NCBI GenBank assembly: GCA_011090425.1
Contig: PHGD01000038.1
Location: 1-35,653 of the forward strand
Source of the DNA: Nitrospira sp. LK70
GTDB taxonomy: Bacteria; Nitrospirota; Nitrospiria; Nitrospirales; Nitrospiraceae
Direction of reading: 5' to 3'
Length of the DNA: 35,653 nt
Under the pieces are notes generated by a model, which was not told the DNA's origin, did no database searches, and saw only the letters and a program-made list of their open reading frames with translations. A program made the translations under genes and the position numbers. This document shows, piece after piece, positions 7,634-16,724 of this stretch; within the stretch, counting starts at the first letter, position 1, and each line of letters begins with the position of its first letter.

Positions 7634-8488
7634 CTACCGAACAGACTTGGGCGGGAGACGCTCACTTAACACAGGATAGTTTGCTTGATCCATTCCTGAA
7701 TTGCCTGTAGCCAGGTCAGTCGCAATCACGCGAAGCTTGATCCCATCGGGAACCTCCTTCGACGGTGGAACAAAGAACGGCGCTTCGAAGGCGCGGCTTC
7801 CTTCGTCATAAAACAGTTGTAGCCGCTCAATGACTCGGTCTCCGATCAACAGCTCTCCATAAATACGGATCTTCCGTGAGTCCCAATCTCCATGGGGTCG
7901 GACCAATGAGCCGGACAGGGTTCTGACTGAGGCTCGAAGCTTCGCATCGTCTTTTGCGATGAGTGCCTCACGTGGCTTGGGTCGCTCGATCTGCACCAGG
8001 TAGCCATGGAGATGCAGGACAATGCCGTCGTTCGTCAGGTCTTGCCCCGGGATCAACAGCAAGGTCATGCTGGTCCTCTGTAACGCAGCGGGGTAAGCGA
8101 GTGGCCCTTCCGCGGAGATCTCCACTACCGTCGGTTTCTGCAGCTCCAACGTGGTGGTGAAGGCCGCAGCAGGACGAGAGCTGTAGATCGGCTCTTCCAT
8201 CATGTGAGGGGTACGCATGATTTGATTCTGATCTCCTGATTCGCCCTGTTGCAGGCCGGTTGCCAAAATGTGGCCGTTCGCGACATCAGTAATCGTCACG
8301 CGCGCTCCGCCGACTTCGCGGCCCAACACCATTGCCCCATGCGCGACGACCCGCACGAGCACCGTGGTTGGCTGCGGACCGTTGAGGGGTAGCGCAGGAA
8401 GCGGTTCACCTTTGGCCGGTGCTGTGAAGCAGGAGAGCAGGATGAGGGGAAGAATCAGTCTAAACGGGACGAGGAAAGATCGTGTCAT
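7634..8488 (-). CDS. Secreted or lipid-anchored protein of unknown function
   Basis: A 284-residue protein with an export signal: M-T-R-S-F-L then a hydrophobic L-I-L-P-L-I-L-L-S-C (Cys19). It could be cleaved as a lipoprotein at Cys19, though L-L-S-C is not an ideal lipobox, or by signal peptidase I near A-K-G/E-P. The mature part seems beta-rich, with V-L-V-R-V-V-A-H-G-A-M, G-G-A-R-V-T-I-T-D-V, an H-G-Y-L-V-Q-I strand and a final immunoglobulin-like segment (A-F-E-A-P-F-F-V-P-P); no enzyme motif is seen. I do not recognise the family. Its ATG overlaps the metG stop by four bases (ATGA), so it is the last gene of the leftward tmk-holB-metG operon and is probably translationally coupled. Confidence 0.7.
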   Translation of the reverse strand: MTRSFLVPFRLILPLILLSCFTAPAKGEPLPALPLNGPQPTTVLVRVVAHGAMVLGREVGGARVTITDVANGHILATGLQQGESGDQNQIMRTPHMMEEPIYSSRPAAAFTTTLELQKPTVVEISAEGPLAYPAALQRTSMTLLLIPGQDLTNDGIVLHLHGYLVQIERPKPREALIAKDDAKLRASVRTLSGSLVRPHGDWDSRKIRIYGELLIGDRVIERLQLFYDEGSRAFEAPFFVPPSKEVPDGIKLRVIATDLATGNSGMDQANYPVLSERLPPKSVR

Positions 8489-10440
8489 TTCACCTTCGTA
8501 CCGGGGTCCACTTCTTCCTGAATGGTGAGGAGCCCCTGTACATCGGTGTCACCCGCCGCGAGCACCATGCCCTGTGATTCAATGCCCATGAGCTTGGCCA
8601 GCTTGAGATTCGCCACGATCACGATTGTCTTGCCGACGAGCACGTCCGGCTCGTACTTCTTGCCGATACCCGCTACGATTTGGCGTTGTTCGGCGCCGAG
8701 GGACACTTGAAGCTTGATCAACTTTGCCGATTTCGGCACCCGCTCGGCGGAGAGCACCTTCGCCGTCTTGAGTTGAATCTTCATGAATTCGTCGATGGTG
8801 ATTTGCGGTGGAGCTGGCGGTACTGGAGTGGCTGTAGGTGTTGGTGCAGAAGAGGCTGACTGTGAAGGGACAGGCGATTCGCTCACCGGTGTGACTCCTT
8901 GTAGCTGTTTGTCGATCTTCGGAAAGAGAGCTGGTCCTTTAGCGATTGCTCGACCAGGCAAGTCGCTCCAATCAAGCGCGGCGGCAGGAAAGAATCCAGA
9001 GGGCCTCGATGACAACCCGGTCTGGCTGAGAATATCCTCGGCTTTGCTTGGCATGAATGGGTAGAGGAGAACGCCGAGCGTCTTAAGGACCGCAGCAAGC
9101 TGAAACAAAATTGTATTGAGGTGTTCTTTCGTATCGGGTCGCTTTGCAACCTTCCAGGGAGCAGCCTTGTCAATAAATTGATTCGTCGATTGCACAAGTT
9201 CCCATATGGCTTCGAGTGCTCTCCCAAACTCTAAACGATCGAGATGCCCGTACACGCGAGCAACGATTTCGCCGGATTTATCGGTTAGGTCCTTGTCAAG
9301 TTTGGCTTGAGGAATGACTCCATTGGCGAATCGCTCGATCATCGTCAGACTTCGACTCAATAGATTTCCTAGATCATCAGCAAGTTCACTATTGATACGC
9401 CCAACCAAAGCCTCCACCGAAAAGTCTCCGTCATAGCCAAACGGCACTTCTCGTAACAAAAAGTACCGAAATGCATCTGCGCCGAATTCGTCGACTATCT
9501 TGTTTGGATCGACGACGTTGCCGCGGCTTTTCGACATCTTTTCGCCGTCGACGGTCCACCAGCCATGGGCAAAGATGGTTTCAGGTAATGGAAGGTTCAA
9601 TGCCATGAGCATCGTGGACCAATAGACTGCATGTGTCGTCAAGATATCTTTCCCGACAAGGTGGACATTGGCAGGCCAGAATAGATTGCCCGCTGGCTTT
9701 TCTCGGGGGAGGTATTCCAAAGCGGACATGTAATTGACCAAGGCATCGAACCAAACATAGGTCACATAGTTGTTATCAAAGGGCAGTTCGATTCCCCAGG
9801 AGAGTCGTGACTTTGGTCTCGATATGGAAAGGTCTCCGAGCTTCTGGGTTTGCAAGAAACCGAGGACTTCGTTGCGTCGTGATTCCGGGCGAATGAAGTC
9901 CGCATGAGCTTTGACGTGCTCAATCAAGCGGTCCTGATACTGCCCCATCTTGAAGAAGTAGTTGTGCTCGCTGAGCTTCTCGATGGGGCGCTTACAGTCA
10001 GGACAGAGCCCATTCCCGACATCTTTCTCGGTCCAGAACCGCTCGTCGAAGGTGCAGTACCACCCGGTGTATGAATCCTCGTAAATCAGCTTCTTGTCGT
10101 AGAGCTGCTGCAGGTATCGCTGGACGATGGATTTGTGCTCGGGATCCGTCGTCCTGATGAAGGCGTCATTCGAGATATTCAGCTTCTTCCAGAGACTCTC
10201 AAATCGCGGCGCGAGCTTGTCGCAATGGATCTGTGGATCGACACCGGCCTTGGCTGCGGCCTGTTGCACTTTCTGGCCATGTTCATCGAGGCCGGTGAGA
10301 AAAAACACCGCTCGTCCACGCAGCCGCCAGTAGCGCGCCAGCACGTCGGCCGCCACCGTGGTATAGGCATGGCCGATATGCGGCACGTCGTTGACATAAT
10401 AAATCGGCGTGGTGATGTAAAAGGTGTCATTGCCGGACAT
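8485..10440 (-). CDS. metG: Methionyl-tRNA synthetase
   Basis: Charges tRNA-Met (initiator and elongator). The class I signatures are present: H-I-G-H at 21-24 and K-M-S-K-S at 301-305. The length of 651 residues includes a C-terminal OB-fold tRNA-binding domain of about 105 residues (from I-T-I-D-E-F-M-K-I to the end), joined by a Pro/Ser/Thr-rich linker (about 520-545). The metal-knuckle insert retains C-P-D-C, but its first half has only one Cys (W-Y-C-T-F-D-E-R-F), so a full four-cysteine zinc site is not formed. The gene lies 36 bases after holB and overlaps orf284 by four bases. No T-box or other leader is visible. Confidence 0.96.
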   Translation of the reverse strand: MSGNDTFYITTPIYYVNDVPHIGHAYTTVAADVLARYWRLRGRAVFFLTGLDEHGQKVQQAAAKAGVDPQIHCDKLAPRFESLWKKLNISNDAFIRTTDPEHKSIVQRYLQQLYDKKLIYEDSYTGWYCTFDERFWTEKDVGNGLCPDCKRPIEKLSEHNYFFKMGQYQDRLIEHVKAHADFIRPESRRNEVLGFLQTQKLGDLSISRPKSRLSWGIELPFDNNYVTYVWFDALVNYMSALEYLPREKPAGNLFWPANVHLVGKDILTTHAVYWSTMLMALNLPLPETIFAHGWWTVDGEKMSKSRGNVVDPNKIVDEFGADAFRYFLLREVPFGYDGDFSVEALVGRINSELADDLGNLLSRSLTMIERFANGVIPQAKLDKDLTDKSGEIVARVYGHLDRLEFGRALEAIWELVQSTNQFIDKAAPWKVAKRPDTKEHLNTILFQLAAVLKTLGVLLYPFMPSKAEDILSQTGLSSRPSGFFPAAALDWSDLPGRAIAKGPALFPKIDKQLQGVTPVSESPVPSQSASSAPTPTATPVPPAPPQITIDEFMKIQLKTAKVLSAERVPKSAKLIKLQVSLGAEQRQIVAGIGKKYEPDVLVGKTIVIVANLKLAKLMGIESQGMVLAAGDTDVQGLLTIQEEVDPGTKVK

Positions 10441-10476
10441 AACGCAAGCAAGATATCAGGTCGGCAGCATTTATTG

Positions 10477-11505
10477 CTAGGCGGAAGCTCCGGCGGGGAC
10501 AAGCCCGAGTGCGTCGCGCAGGCGAAGGAACGTCGTTTCCAGCGTCATCTGCACGTTCAAGTGCCGCGTGGATTGCTGTTCGGTTCGTTCGATGTCATTC
10601 AAGAGGGTCAGGAGAGCGTCGATGTCCGCTCGCTGGGCGTATCGTCGCAGGTCGGCAAGTTGGTCATAGTGAAGGATTTGATCCTGATCTCCATCCACGA
10701 TGACGATGACAAGATCACGGATCCATCGTGTAAGCCAAACGAGCGTTTCTTCTCCACGGTCTGTTTTGGCTAAGTTTTCCGATGCAGAGAGGATGGTCGT
10801 GCTCGACCTCAAGCTGTCCGGCTTCACCAAAGTCAGGCATTCTTGCTGCCTTGCGCGAACGTCTGCCAGATTCGCCGTGAGCGCTTCTCCGATCCGGCCA
10901 TCGGCGAAGACCGCCAGGAAACGGGCATCGGCAGGAGAAAGCTCACGCTTGAGTATCAACGCCGCCTCAACTTGCGTGCGAGCAGGAGTGGTGAAACGGA
11001 GCGCTTGGCAGCGTGATCGAATGGTGATCGGGAGCGCATGGAGCCGGCTGGTGATTAGGATGAAGAGACTATGACCCGGGGGCTCCTCCAAGGTCTTGAG
11101 GAGCGCATTGGCTGCCCCGATCGTCAGTCGGTCCGCGTCATCAATCAGGCAAATCTTCCGTTCCCCGACGAGTGGTCGATAGACGAACTGCTGTTCGATC
11201 TCCCGAACTTGCTCGATTTTGATTTGCGGTGTGGCTGCTTTTGGGTCTGGCTCAATGACGAAGTAATCCGGGTGCGTCCGTGCAGCTATCTGCAGGCAGG
11301 ATCGGCAATGCCCACAGCTGTCCTGAGCCTCCGTCTGTGAGGACTGCTCGCAGTTGAGGGTCTGAGCCAGCCGCACGGCGGTCATCAACTTTCCCACCCT
11401 GGCTTCGCCATAGAACAGATATGCATGGGCCAAACGACCATTGCGCAGGGACGCCTGAAGGAGGGAGATGGATTGCTCGTGGCCTGTGATGTCGGCAAAG
11501 GGCAT
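10477..11505 (-). CDS. holB: DNA polymerase III delta-prime subunit
   Basis: Clamp-loader AAA+ subunit that helps open and load the beta clamp. The 342-residue protein begins F-A-D-I-T-G-H-E and has a P-loop region G-E-A-R-V-G-K-L (33-40), four Cys of the zinc module (C52, C64, C67, C70), a sensor-type L-I-D-D-A-D-R-L, and A-N-A-L-L-K-T-L-E-E-P-P, which is diagnostic of the gamma/delta-prime family. The P-loop ends in Leu instead of Ser/Thr, as expected for delta-prime, which need not hydrolyse ATP. It starts three bases after the tmk stop (TAG read leftward), so the two are one transcription unit. Their pairing is common in bacteria. Confidence 0.93.
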   Translation of the reverse strand: MPFADITGHEQSISLLQASLRNGRLAHAYLFYGEARVGKLMTAVRLAQTLNCEQSSQTEAQDSCGHCRSCLQIAARTHPDYFVIEPDPKAATPQIKIEQVREIEQQFVYRPLVGERKICLIDDADRLTIGAANALLKTLEEPPGHSLFILITSRLHALPITIRSRCQALRFTTPARTQVEAALILKRELSPADARFLAVFADGRIGEALTANLADVRARQQECLTLVKPDSLRSSTTILSASENLAKTDRGEETLVWLTRWIRDLVIVIVDGDQDQILHYDQLADLRRYAQRADIDALLTLLNDIERTEQQSTRHLNVQMTLETTFLRLRDALGLVPAGASA

Positions 11506-11508
11506 GGG

Positions 11509-12183
11509 CTATCGATGCCTCGATGTCCGTGCGGAGTACGTGTTGAGCCAGCTCATGACCAGGTCTTCTACGGTTTGTGCCACCGATTCCAGGGGTCCTG
11601 TGGAATCGATCACCATGATGCGTCGAGGTTCTCGACGGGCCAACGCGTGAAACCCCGCACGGACTTTCCGATGGAATCGTTCCGTTTCTCGATCGAGTCG
11701 GTTTTGGGTAGCGGCGCCACCACGACGCCGACTGAGTCCGACAGGGACTGGGACGTCGAAGAGCAATGTGAGTTGGGGGGTGAGTTCTCCGGTCGCCCAA
11801 TCGTTCATCGTGCGCAACAGGCGGAGATCCAATCCCCGCCCATACCCCTGATAGGCCATCGTCGAGTCTGAGAATCGATCGCAGACGACCGTCATCCCGC
11901 GTGCGAGTGAGGGTTTGATGACGTGATCCACATGTTGGCGTCTTGCCGCGAAAATAAGGTAGGCTTCCGTTTCCGGAGCGATCGTTTCCGCTGAATGGTC
12001 GAGCAGGAGACTCCGCAGACGTTCAGCGAGAAGCGTCCCACCCGGTTCTCTGGTATGCAGCACGTCTATGCCTTGCGCGCTCAGCCGCTCACAAAGTCTT
12101 CGAGCTTGTGTCGTTTTTCCGCTTCCTTCACCGCCTTCCAGTGTGATGAAAATGCCCGTCGTTTTTCTAGCCGTTCTACCCAT
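11509..12183 (-). CDS. tmk: Thymidylate kinase
   Basis: Phosphorylates dTMP to dTDP for DNA synthesis. The 224-residue P-loop kinase has L-E-G-G-E-G-S-G-K-T-T (15-25), the dTMP-site T-R-E-P-G-G-T, C-D-R-F-S-D-S-T-M-A-Y-Q-G (the D-R-Y/F motif), and a lid R-L-D-R-E-T-E-R-F-H. It has a short non-conserved N-terminal extension (M-G-R-T-A-R-K-T-T) and a C-terminal basic tail. The ATG at 12183 lacks a strong Shine-Dalgarno sequence. It is the first gene of the leftward operon and follows a good candidate promoter at 12218-12246. Confidence 0.95.
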   Translation of the reverse strand: MGRTARKTTGIFITLEGGEGSGKTTQARRLCERLSAQGIDVLHTREPGGTLLAERLRSLLLDHSAETIAPETEAYLIFAARRQHVDHVIKPSLARGMTVVCDRFSDSTMAYQGYGRGLDLRLLRTMNDWATGELTPQLTLLFDVPVPVGLSRRRGGAATQNRLDRETERFHRKVRAGFHALARREPRRIMVIDSTGPLESVAQTVEDLVMSWLNTYSARTSRHR

Positions 12184-12217
12184 TGGCGATTTTCATTTCA
12201 GCTGTAATCGGGGAAGG

Positions 12218-12246
12218 ATCCTATGTCAGGTCTCGGTGAATAGCAA
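12218..12246 (-). promoter_or_regulatory. Candidate sigma70-type promoter for tmk-holB-metG-orf284
   Basis: Read on the minus strand: TTGCTA (12246-12241), exactly 17 bases, TAGGAT (12223-12218). The -10 lies 35 bases before the tmk start. It is divergent from a second promoter-like pair for the DUF502 gene at 12313-12342. Pattern-based. Confidence 0.5.
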
Positions 12247-12312
12247 GAGCGGTACCTTCTGAAATTCCAGCCAGTTTAAGTACATAACCCATTGAAATTT
12301 ACAATAAAACGC

Positions 12313-12342
12313 TTGCGAGGTTTGTCTGGAACTCTGTAAGAT
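12313..12342 (+). promoter_or_regulatory. Candidate promoter for the DUF502 gene
   Basis: TTGCGA (12313-12318), 18 bases, TAAGAT (12337-12342), 42 bases before the DUF502 ATG. With the divergent tmk promoter it accounts for the 200-base gap. Pattern-based. Confidence 0.42.
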
Positions 12343-12384
12343 GAACAGCTGAATACTCTGCCTGTAGCTGGGTATCGGTGGTTC

Positions 12385-13053
12385 ATGCTCAAGACCGCGC
12401 TAAGACGCTATTTTCTAACAGGGCTCCTGCTTGTCACTCCTATCTGGGGCACTATTCTCGTCCTGAAGACCCTGTTCGTCGCGGTAGACGGCATCTTAGG
12501 CGACGTCGTCGCAGAATTGGTGCCCGACCATTATATCCCCGGCCTAGGGATCGTCACTCTGGTGCTGCTCATTTTTTTGGTCGGGTTGTTCGCGGCGAAT
12601 TTCATCGGGCGCCAGATTGTGGGGCACTGGGAGGATTGGCTTAACCGACTGCCCCTTGTACGGGGGATTTATTCCACGTTGAAATCCATGATGGATATTC
12701 TGTCCTTTTCGGAGCGAGGGTCGTATCGGCGTGTCGTCTTGATCCAATTCCCGAAGAACGGCCATTATTGTTTTGCGTTCGTGACCGGCATGACGAAAGG
12801 CCAGACAACGGCATTGGGCCAGGAGGCGCTGGTTCATGTCTATGTGCCCACCTCGCCCAATCCGACGTCGGGCTATTTTCTATTGGTGCCGGAACGGGAA
12901 GTGACATCTGTCGATATCAGTATTGAGGAAGCGATGAAACTGATCGTGTCGGGCGGTCTCTATACCCCGTCCGGCACGATAGCTTCGGCCCTGAGCGGGG
13001 ACTCGAAGTGGAGTCAGGTCAAACAACCGGATGCCGGTGTGCCGATCGGATAA
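12385..13053 (+). CDS. DUF502 family integral membrane protein
   Basis: A 222-residue protein with two transmembrane segments near the N-terminus (about 9-33 and 52-73) and a soluble C-terminal part. The hallmarks of the DUF502 family are L-R-R-Y-F-L-T-G-L-L-L-V-T-P-I-W, G-L-G-I-V-T-L, the loop L-P-L-V-R-G-I-Y-S-T-L-K, and V-Y-V-P-T-S-P-N-P-T-S-G-Y. The family is widespread in bacteria and has no settled biochemical role. It lies just upstream of glmU with a 48-base gap, possibly as part of an envelope-related group. Confidence 0.9.
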   Translation: MLKTALRRYFLTGLLLVTPIWGTILVLKTLFVAVDGILGDVVAELVPDHYIPGLGIVTLVLLIFLVGLFAANFIGRQIVGHWEDWLNRLPLVRGIYSTLKSMMDILSFSERGSYRRVVLIQFPKNGHYCFAFVTGMTKGQTTALGQEALVHVYVPTSPNPTSGYFLLVPEREVTSVDISIEEAMKLIVSGGLYTPSGTIASALSGDSKWSQVKQPDAGVPIG

Positions 13054-13101
13054 ATACGTGTCTTAGACTCGATTGCGATCCTCTCATATCCGGAGTCCTC
13101 G

Positions 13102-14700
13102 ATGAAACAATCGGTAGAGCAACAGACGACGGTCTCGCCTATTCCTGGCTTAGGAGTCATCGTCATGGCGGCTGGGCAGGGCAAGAGAATGAACTCCAGC
13201 CAAGTAAAGGTGCTGCACCATGTCGCGGGACACCCCATGGTTCTTTACGCCGTTGAGGTGGCACTACAACTGGCGGGCCATCGCATTGCGGTGGTGGTCG
13301 GGCATCAGTCCGACAGGGTTCGGCAAGTGATTGAATCGGGTGTCTCGGGCAGGCCGGGATCAAAGTTCGTGCGCATCGTCGAGCAGGCCGAACAACTTGG
13401 GACCGGCCATGCCGTGATGCAAAGTCGCCCCGTGTTTTGTCAGGGCGCCGAACCCCGTCCGACGAATTATCTTATCTTGAACGGTGACACCCCGTTGCTG
13501 AGAGAGGAGACGGCGCGCGAACTATTGAGGGTCCATCAAACGCAGAGCGCGACCGTGACGATTCTGACGGCGATGCTCGATGATCCCAGCGGCTATGGCC
13601 GAGTCATCCGCCGACAGTCTGGCGGCGATCACCAGGGTGACATCACTCCTTCCGATGTGTTGAAGATCGTCGAAGATCGTGATGCCACTCCGGTAGAACG
13701 GGCCATCAGGGAAATCAACGCCGGAACGTATGTCGTGTCCGGAGAATTTCTTTTTGAGGCCCTCGAAAAGCTGGAGCCACGCAACGCACAACATGAATAC
13801 TATCTGACGGATATTGTTCGAATGGCCGTTGCACAGGGGCGGTGCGTTGCGGCTGTGACCCTTCAAGATCCCGAGGAGGGGCTGGGAGTCAATACCAGGC
13901 AACAGCTGTCGGCTGCGGAGCGAGTCGTCCGCCAACAGATTCGTGATCGCTGGCTTGAAGCCGGAGTCACGATGCGAGATCCTGGCTCGGTGTGGATTGA
14001 TTCCGGCGTCACCATCGGAAGAGACACGGTGCTGTATCCACAAGTGAGCCTCGAAGGCAAAACAAGCGTCGGTGAAGGGACGACCATCCGTTCCGGGGTC
14101 CGCATTTTGGATTGTCTGATCGGAAACAATGTAGAGATTCTTGATCATTGCGTGCTACGCGAATCGCAGATCGACGACGACGCTCATGTGGGACCATTTG
14201 CACATTTGAGACCTGGGGCGATCGTGCGGCGGAAGGCGAAGGTCGGAAACTTCGTCGAGATGAAGAAGGCCGAACTCGGCGAAGGGTCTAAGGCAAATCA
14301 TCTGACGTATCTTGGCGATGCGCGAATCGGAAAAGGCGTGAATATAGGAGCTGGGACGATCACCGTAAATTATGACGGCGTGAACAAACATCAGACGTTG
14401 ATCGAGGATCATGCGTCTGTCGGGAGCGACACACAGCTCATCGCACCGGTGACGGTAGGACGCGGCGCCTATATTGCCGCAGGCACGACCGTGACGCAGA
14501 ACGTGCCTGTCGATTCATTGGCGATCGCCCGTGTGCCGCAGGTCAATCGAGTCGGGTGGGCAGCTAAACGTCGGATGTTGCTGACCGCCGGTCGGGCGAG
14601 CGAAAATTCAGCGAACGCTTCCGACAAGCAAGAGGGCCAAAGAGCCAAAAAGACTTCGAGCAGCATGAAGAACAGGCGCGCGAAGTCATTGAAACGCTGA
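13102..14700 (+). CDS. glmU: Bifunctional GlmU: N-acetylglucosamine-1-P uridyltransferase / glucosamine-1-P acetyltransferase
   Basis: Makes UDP-GlcNAc for peptidoglycan and lipopolysaccharide. The N-terminal nucleotidyltransferase has M-A-A-G-Q-G-K-R-M (from about residue 22), L-N-G-D-T-P-L-L and N-A-G-T-Y-V. The C-terminal left-handed beta-helix acetyltransferase has the hexapeptide repeats and H-L-T-Y-L-G-D-A-R-I-G, N-I-G-A-G-T-I-T-V-N-Y-D-G. At 532 residues it exceeds the usual 450-460 because of a short N-terminal extension and a basic Ser/Lys/Arg-rich tail of about 45 residues after the helix (ending R-R-A-K-S-L-K-R). GGAG lies about 10 bases before the ATG. glmS follows within 55 bases. 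Confidence 0.96.
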   Translation: MKQSVEQQTTVSPIPGLGVIVMAAGQGKRMNSSQVKVLHHVAGHPMVLYAVEVALQLAGHRIAVVVGHQSDRVRQVIESGVSGRPGSKFVRIVEQAEQLGTGHAVMQSRPVFCQGAEPRPTNYLILNGDTPLLREETARELLRVHQTQSATVTILTAMLDDPSGYGRVIRRQSGGDHQGDITPSDVLKIVEDRDATPVERAIREINAGTYVVSGEFLFEALEKLEPRNAQHEYYLTDIVRMAVAQGRCVAAVTLQDPEEGLGVNTRQQLSAAERVVRQQIRDRWLEAGVTMRDPGSVWIDSGVTIGRDTVLYPQVSLEGKTSVGEGTTIRSGVRILDCLIGNNVEILDHCVLRESQIDDDAHVGPFAHLRPGAIVRRKAKVGNFVEMKKAELGEGSKANHLTYLGDARIGKGVNIGAGTITVNYDGVNKHQTLIEDHASVGSDTQLIAPVTVGRGAYIAAGTTVTQNVPVDSLAIARVPQVNRVGWAAKRRMLLTAGRASENSANASDKQEGQRAKKTSSSMKNRRAKSLKR

Positions 14701-14754
14701 TTGCGACCGGAGAATCGTCTGCCGATCAGCCTCGTTAGACCTGGAGCAACCGCC

Positions 14755-16584
14755 ATGTGTGGAATTATCGGATACGTCGGGAATCAAGATGCGGTTCCGA
14801 TTCTCATCGGGGGACTGGCAAAGTTGGAGTACCGAGGGTACGACTCCTCGGGAGTCGCCGTCATGCAGGGAGAAAAGATTGTCGTCAGAAGGAGTGTGGG
14901 CAAATTAGTCAACCTTCAAAATTCGCTCAAGACCAACGAGCTCAAAGGAACGGTCGGAATCGGCCATACTCGGTGGGCGACCCATGGGAAACCCTCGGAA
15001 CAGAATGCCCATCCGCATCGATCTAAAGGGTGTGTGTTGGTGCACAACGGGATTATCGAAAATTACCAAGAGCTGAAGCAGCAGTTGCAAAAAGACGGCT
15101 ACAAATTCGAGTCGGAAACCGATACGGAGGTTGTCGCCCATTTGATCGATAAGTATCTTCGGAAGGAAAACAAGCTGGCTGATGCCGTGCGGCTCGCGAC
15201 AAAGGACGTGCGAGGCAGCTACGCGCTGGCGGTGATTTCCGAGCGGGAACCAGGAACGTTGATTGCCGCCAGGTCCGGCTGCCCGCTGGTCGTCGGTAGG
15301 ACGAAGGACGCCTCCTACGTCGCTTCCGATGTCATGGCGATGCTCGCACATACACGTGAAGTGACCTACCTCGATGAAGGGGATGTGGCGGTGGTCACGC
15401 AACATCGAGTGGACCTCACGGACGGCGATGGTCATGCCGTCTCGCGTCAGCCGTCCACGATTACGTGGGATACATCGGCAGCGGAGAAAAGCGGCTATCC
15501 GCATTTCATGCTGAAAGAGATTCACGAACAACCGCAGACCATCCTTGATACCATGCGAGGACGGTATTCCTATGAAACGGGGGAGGCGGATCTCCCTGAT
15601 ATCGGCTTGACGCCAAAAGAATTCGCAGCGGTTGAGCGCATCTGGATCGTCGCCTGCGGCACGTCTTGGCATGCGGGGCAAGTCGGAAAGTATTTGTTCG
15701 AAGAAATGGTCCGTACTCCGGTTCAGGTGGATATCGGGAGCGAGTTTCGGTATCGCGATCCGCTCGTCGGAAAAAACGACCTGTTCATCACGATTTCTCA
15801 ATCCGGTGAGACGGCCGATACGCTGGCTGCTGCGCGAGAGGCGAAGCAAAAGGGCGCACGTGTGGTCTCGATCGTCAACGTCGTCGGCAGTACTTTGGCA
15901 CGTGAGTCGGACGGAGTGCTGTACACACACTGCGGGCCGGAGATCGGAGTCGCCTCCACGAAGGCGTTTACGGCCCAACTCACCGCGCTGTATCTTCTGG
16001 CATTGCATTTTGCGCGAGTTCGTAATGTGATGAATGTAGCGGACGGGAAAGCCTGGCTCGACCGGTTGGTGAAGTTGCCGGTGTTGGTCGAGCGTGTGCT
16101 GCAGCGAGAAGCCGAAATCGTGGCGATTGCCAAGCGGTATTACAAAAAACGGAACTTTCTGTTCTTGGGGCGCGGTATCAACTATCCGATCGCACTGGAA
16201 GGGTCGCTGAAGCTCAAAGAAATTTCCTACATCCATGCCGAAGGCTATGCGGCGGGCGAGATGAAGCATGGCCCGATCGCGCTGATCGACAGAGATATGC
16301 CGGTCGTGGTTTTGGCGCCGCGGGACCGACTCTACGACAAGACGGTCAGCAATCTCATGGAAGTGAAAGCGCGACGCGCGCCGGTGATTGCCTTCGTAGC
16401 AGAAGGAGAGCGGGAGCTCGGCAAGATTGCGGATGCGGTCTTTACCATTCCTGACACCCATTCCCTGATCTCGCCGATTCTGTTCACCATCCCGCTACAA
16501 CTTCTCGCGTATCATATCGCGGTATTGCGCGGGGCGGATGTGGATCAGCCGAGGAATCTGGCAAAAAGCGTGACGGTAGAGTGA
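14755..16584 (+). CDS. glmS: Glutamine-fructose-6-phosphate aminotransferase (isomerizing)
   Basis: Forms glucosamine-6-phosphate from fructose-6-phosphate and glutamine, the entry step to amino sugars. The start at ATG 14755 is chosen because the catalytic N-terminal Cys must be residue 2 (M-C-G-I-I-G-Y-V-G); a longer frame from TTG 14701 would bury it. GGAG at 14742-14745 supports this. The 609-residue product has the class II amidotransferase half (G-Y-D-S-S-G, R-W-A-T-H-G, N-G-I-I-E-N) and two SIS sugar-isomerase domains (A-C-G-T-S-W-H-A, S-Q-S-G-E-T-A-D-T, G-P-E-I-G-V-A-S-T-K-A-F). It ends in the usual L-A-K-S-V-T-V-E. The pathway neighbour glmU is directly upstream. No glmS ribozyme-like leader is present; the 5' flank is glmU coding sequence. 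Confidence 0.97.
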   Translation: MCGIIGYVGNQDAVPILIGGLAKLEYRGYDSSGVAVMQGEKIVVRRSVGKLVNLQNSLKTNELKGTVGIGHTRWATHGKPSEQNAHPHRSKGCVLVHNGIIENYQELKQQLQKDGYKFESETDTEVVAHLIDKYLRKENKLADAVRLATKDVRGSYALAVISEREPGTLIAARSGCPLVVGRTKDASYVASDVMAMLAHTREVTYLDEGDVAVVTQHRVDLTDGDGHAVSRQPSTITWDTSAAEKSGYPHFMLKEIHEQPQTILDTMRGRYSYETGEADLPDIGLTPKEFAAVERIWIVACGTSWHAGQVGKYLFEEMVRTPVQVDIGSEFRYRDPLVGKNDLFITISQSGETADTLAAAREAKQKGARVVSIVNVVGSTLARESDGVLYTHCGPEIGVASTKAFTAQLTALYLLALHFARVRNVMNVADGKAWLDRLVKLPVLVERVLQREAEIVAIAKRYYKKRNFLFLGRGINYPIALEGSLKLKEISYIHAEGYAAGEMKHGPIALIDRDMPVVVLAPRDRLYDKTVSNLMEVKARRAPVIAFVAEGERELGKIADAVFTIPDTHSLISPILFTIPLQLLAYHIAVLRGADVDQPRNLAKSVTVE

Positions 16585-16724
16585 GGTGTAAAGGCAGGGT
16601 CCCTGTGCTCGCGCAACGCGCGGCTCATGGGTAGAGGCGGCGTGGGTACGATCAGTCGAAGGCTCTCGTTGAATGCGCCCAGTAAGGGACCTGGCCTTCA
16701 CATCTCAGAGAAGGGGAAAAAAGA

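Noticed and set aside
14701..14754. Longer glmS reading from TTG 14701
   Set aside because: The catalytic Cys must be exposed at residue 2, which only ATG 14755 gives, and a GGAG motif precedes that ATG.
14905..16461. Very long minus-strand open frame opposite glmS
   Set aside because: It is an antisense shadow of glmS, rich in His, Arg and Asp from reversed codons, with no domain and no start signal.
16585..16724. GC-rich hairpin (CGCGC-AAC-GCGCG) between glmS and gatC as a terminator
   Set aside because: The stem is only five pairs plus a wobble and no T-run follows.
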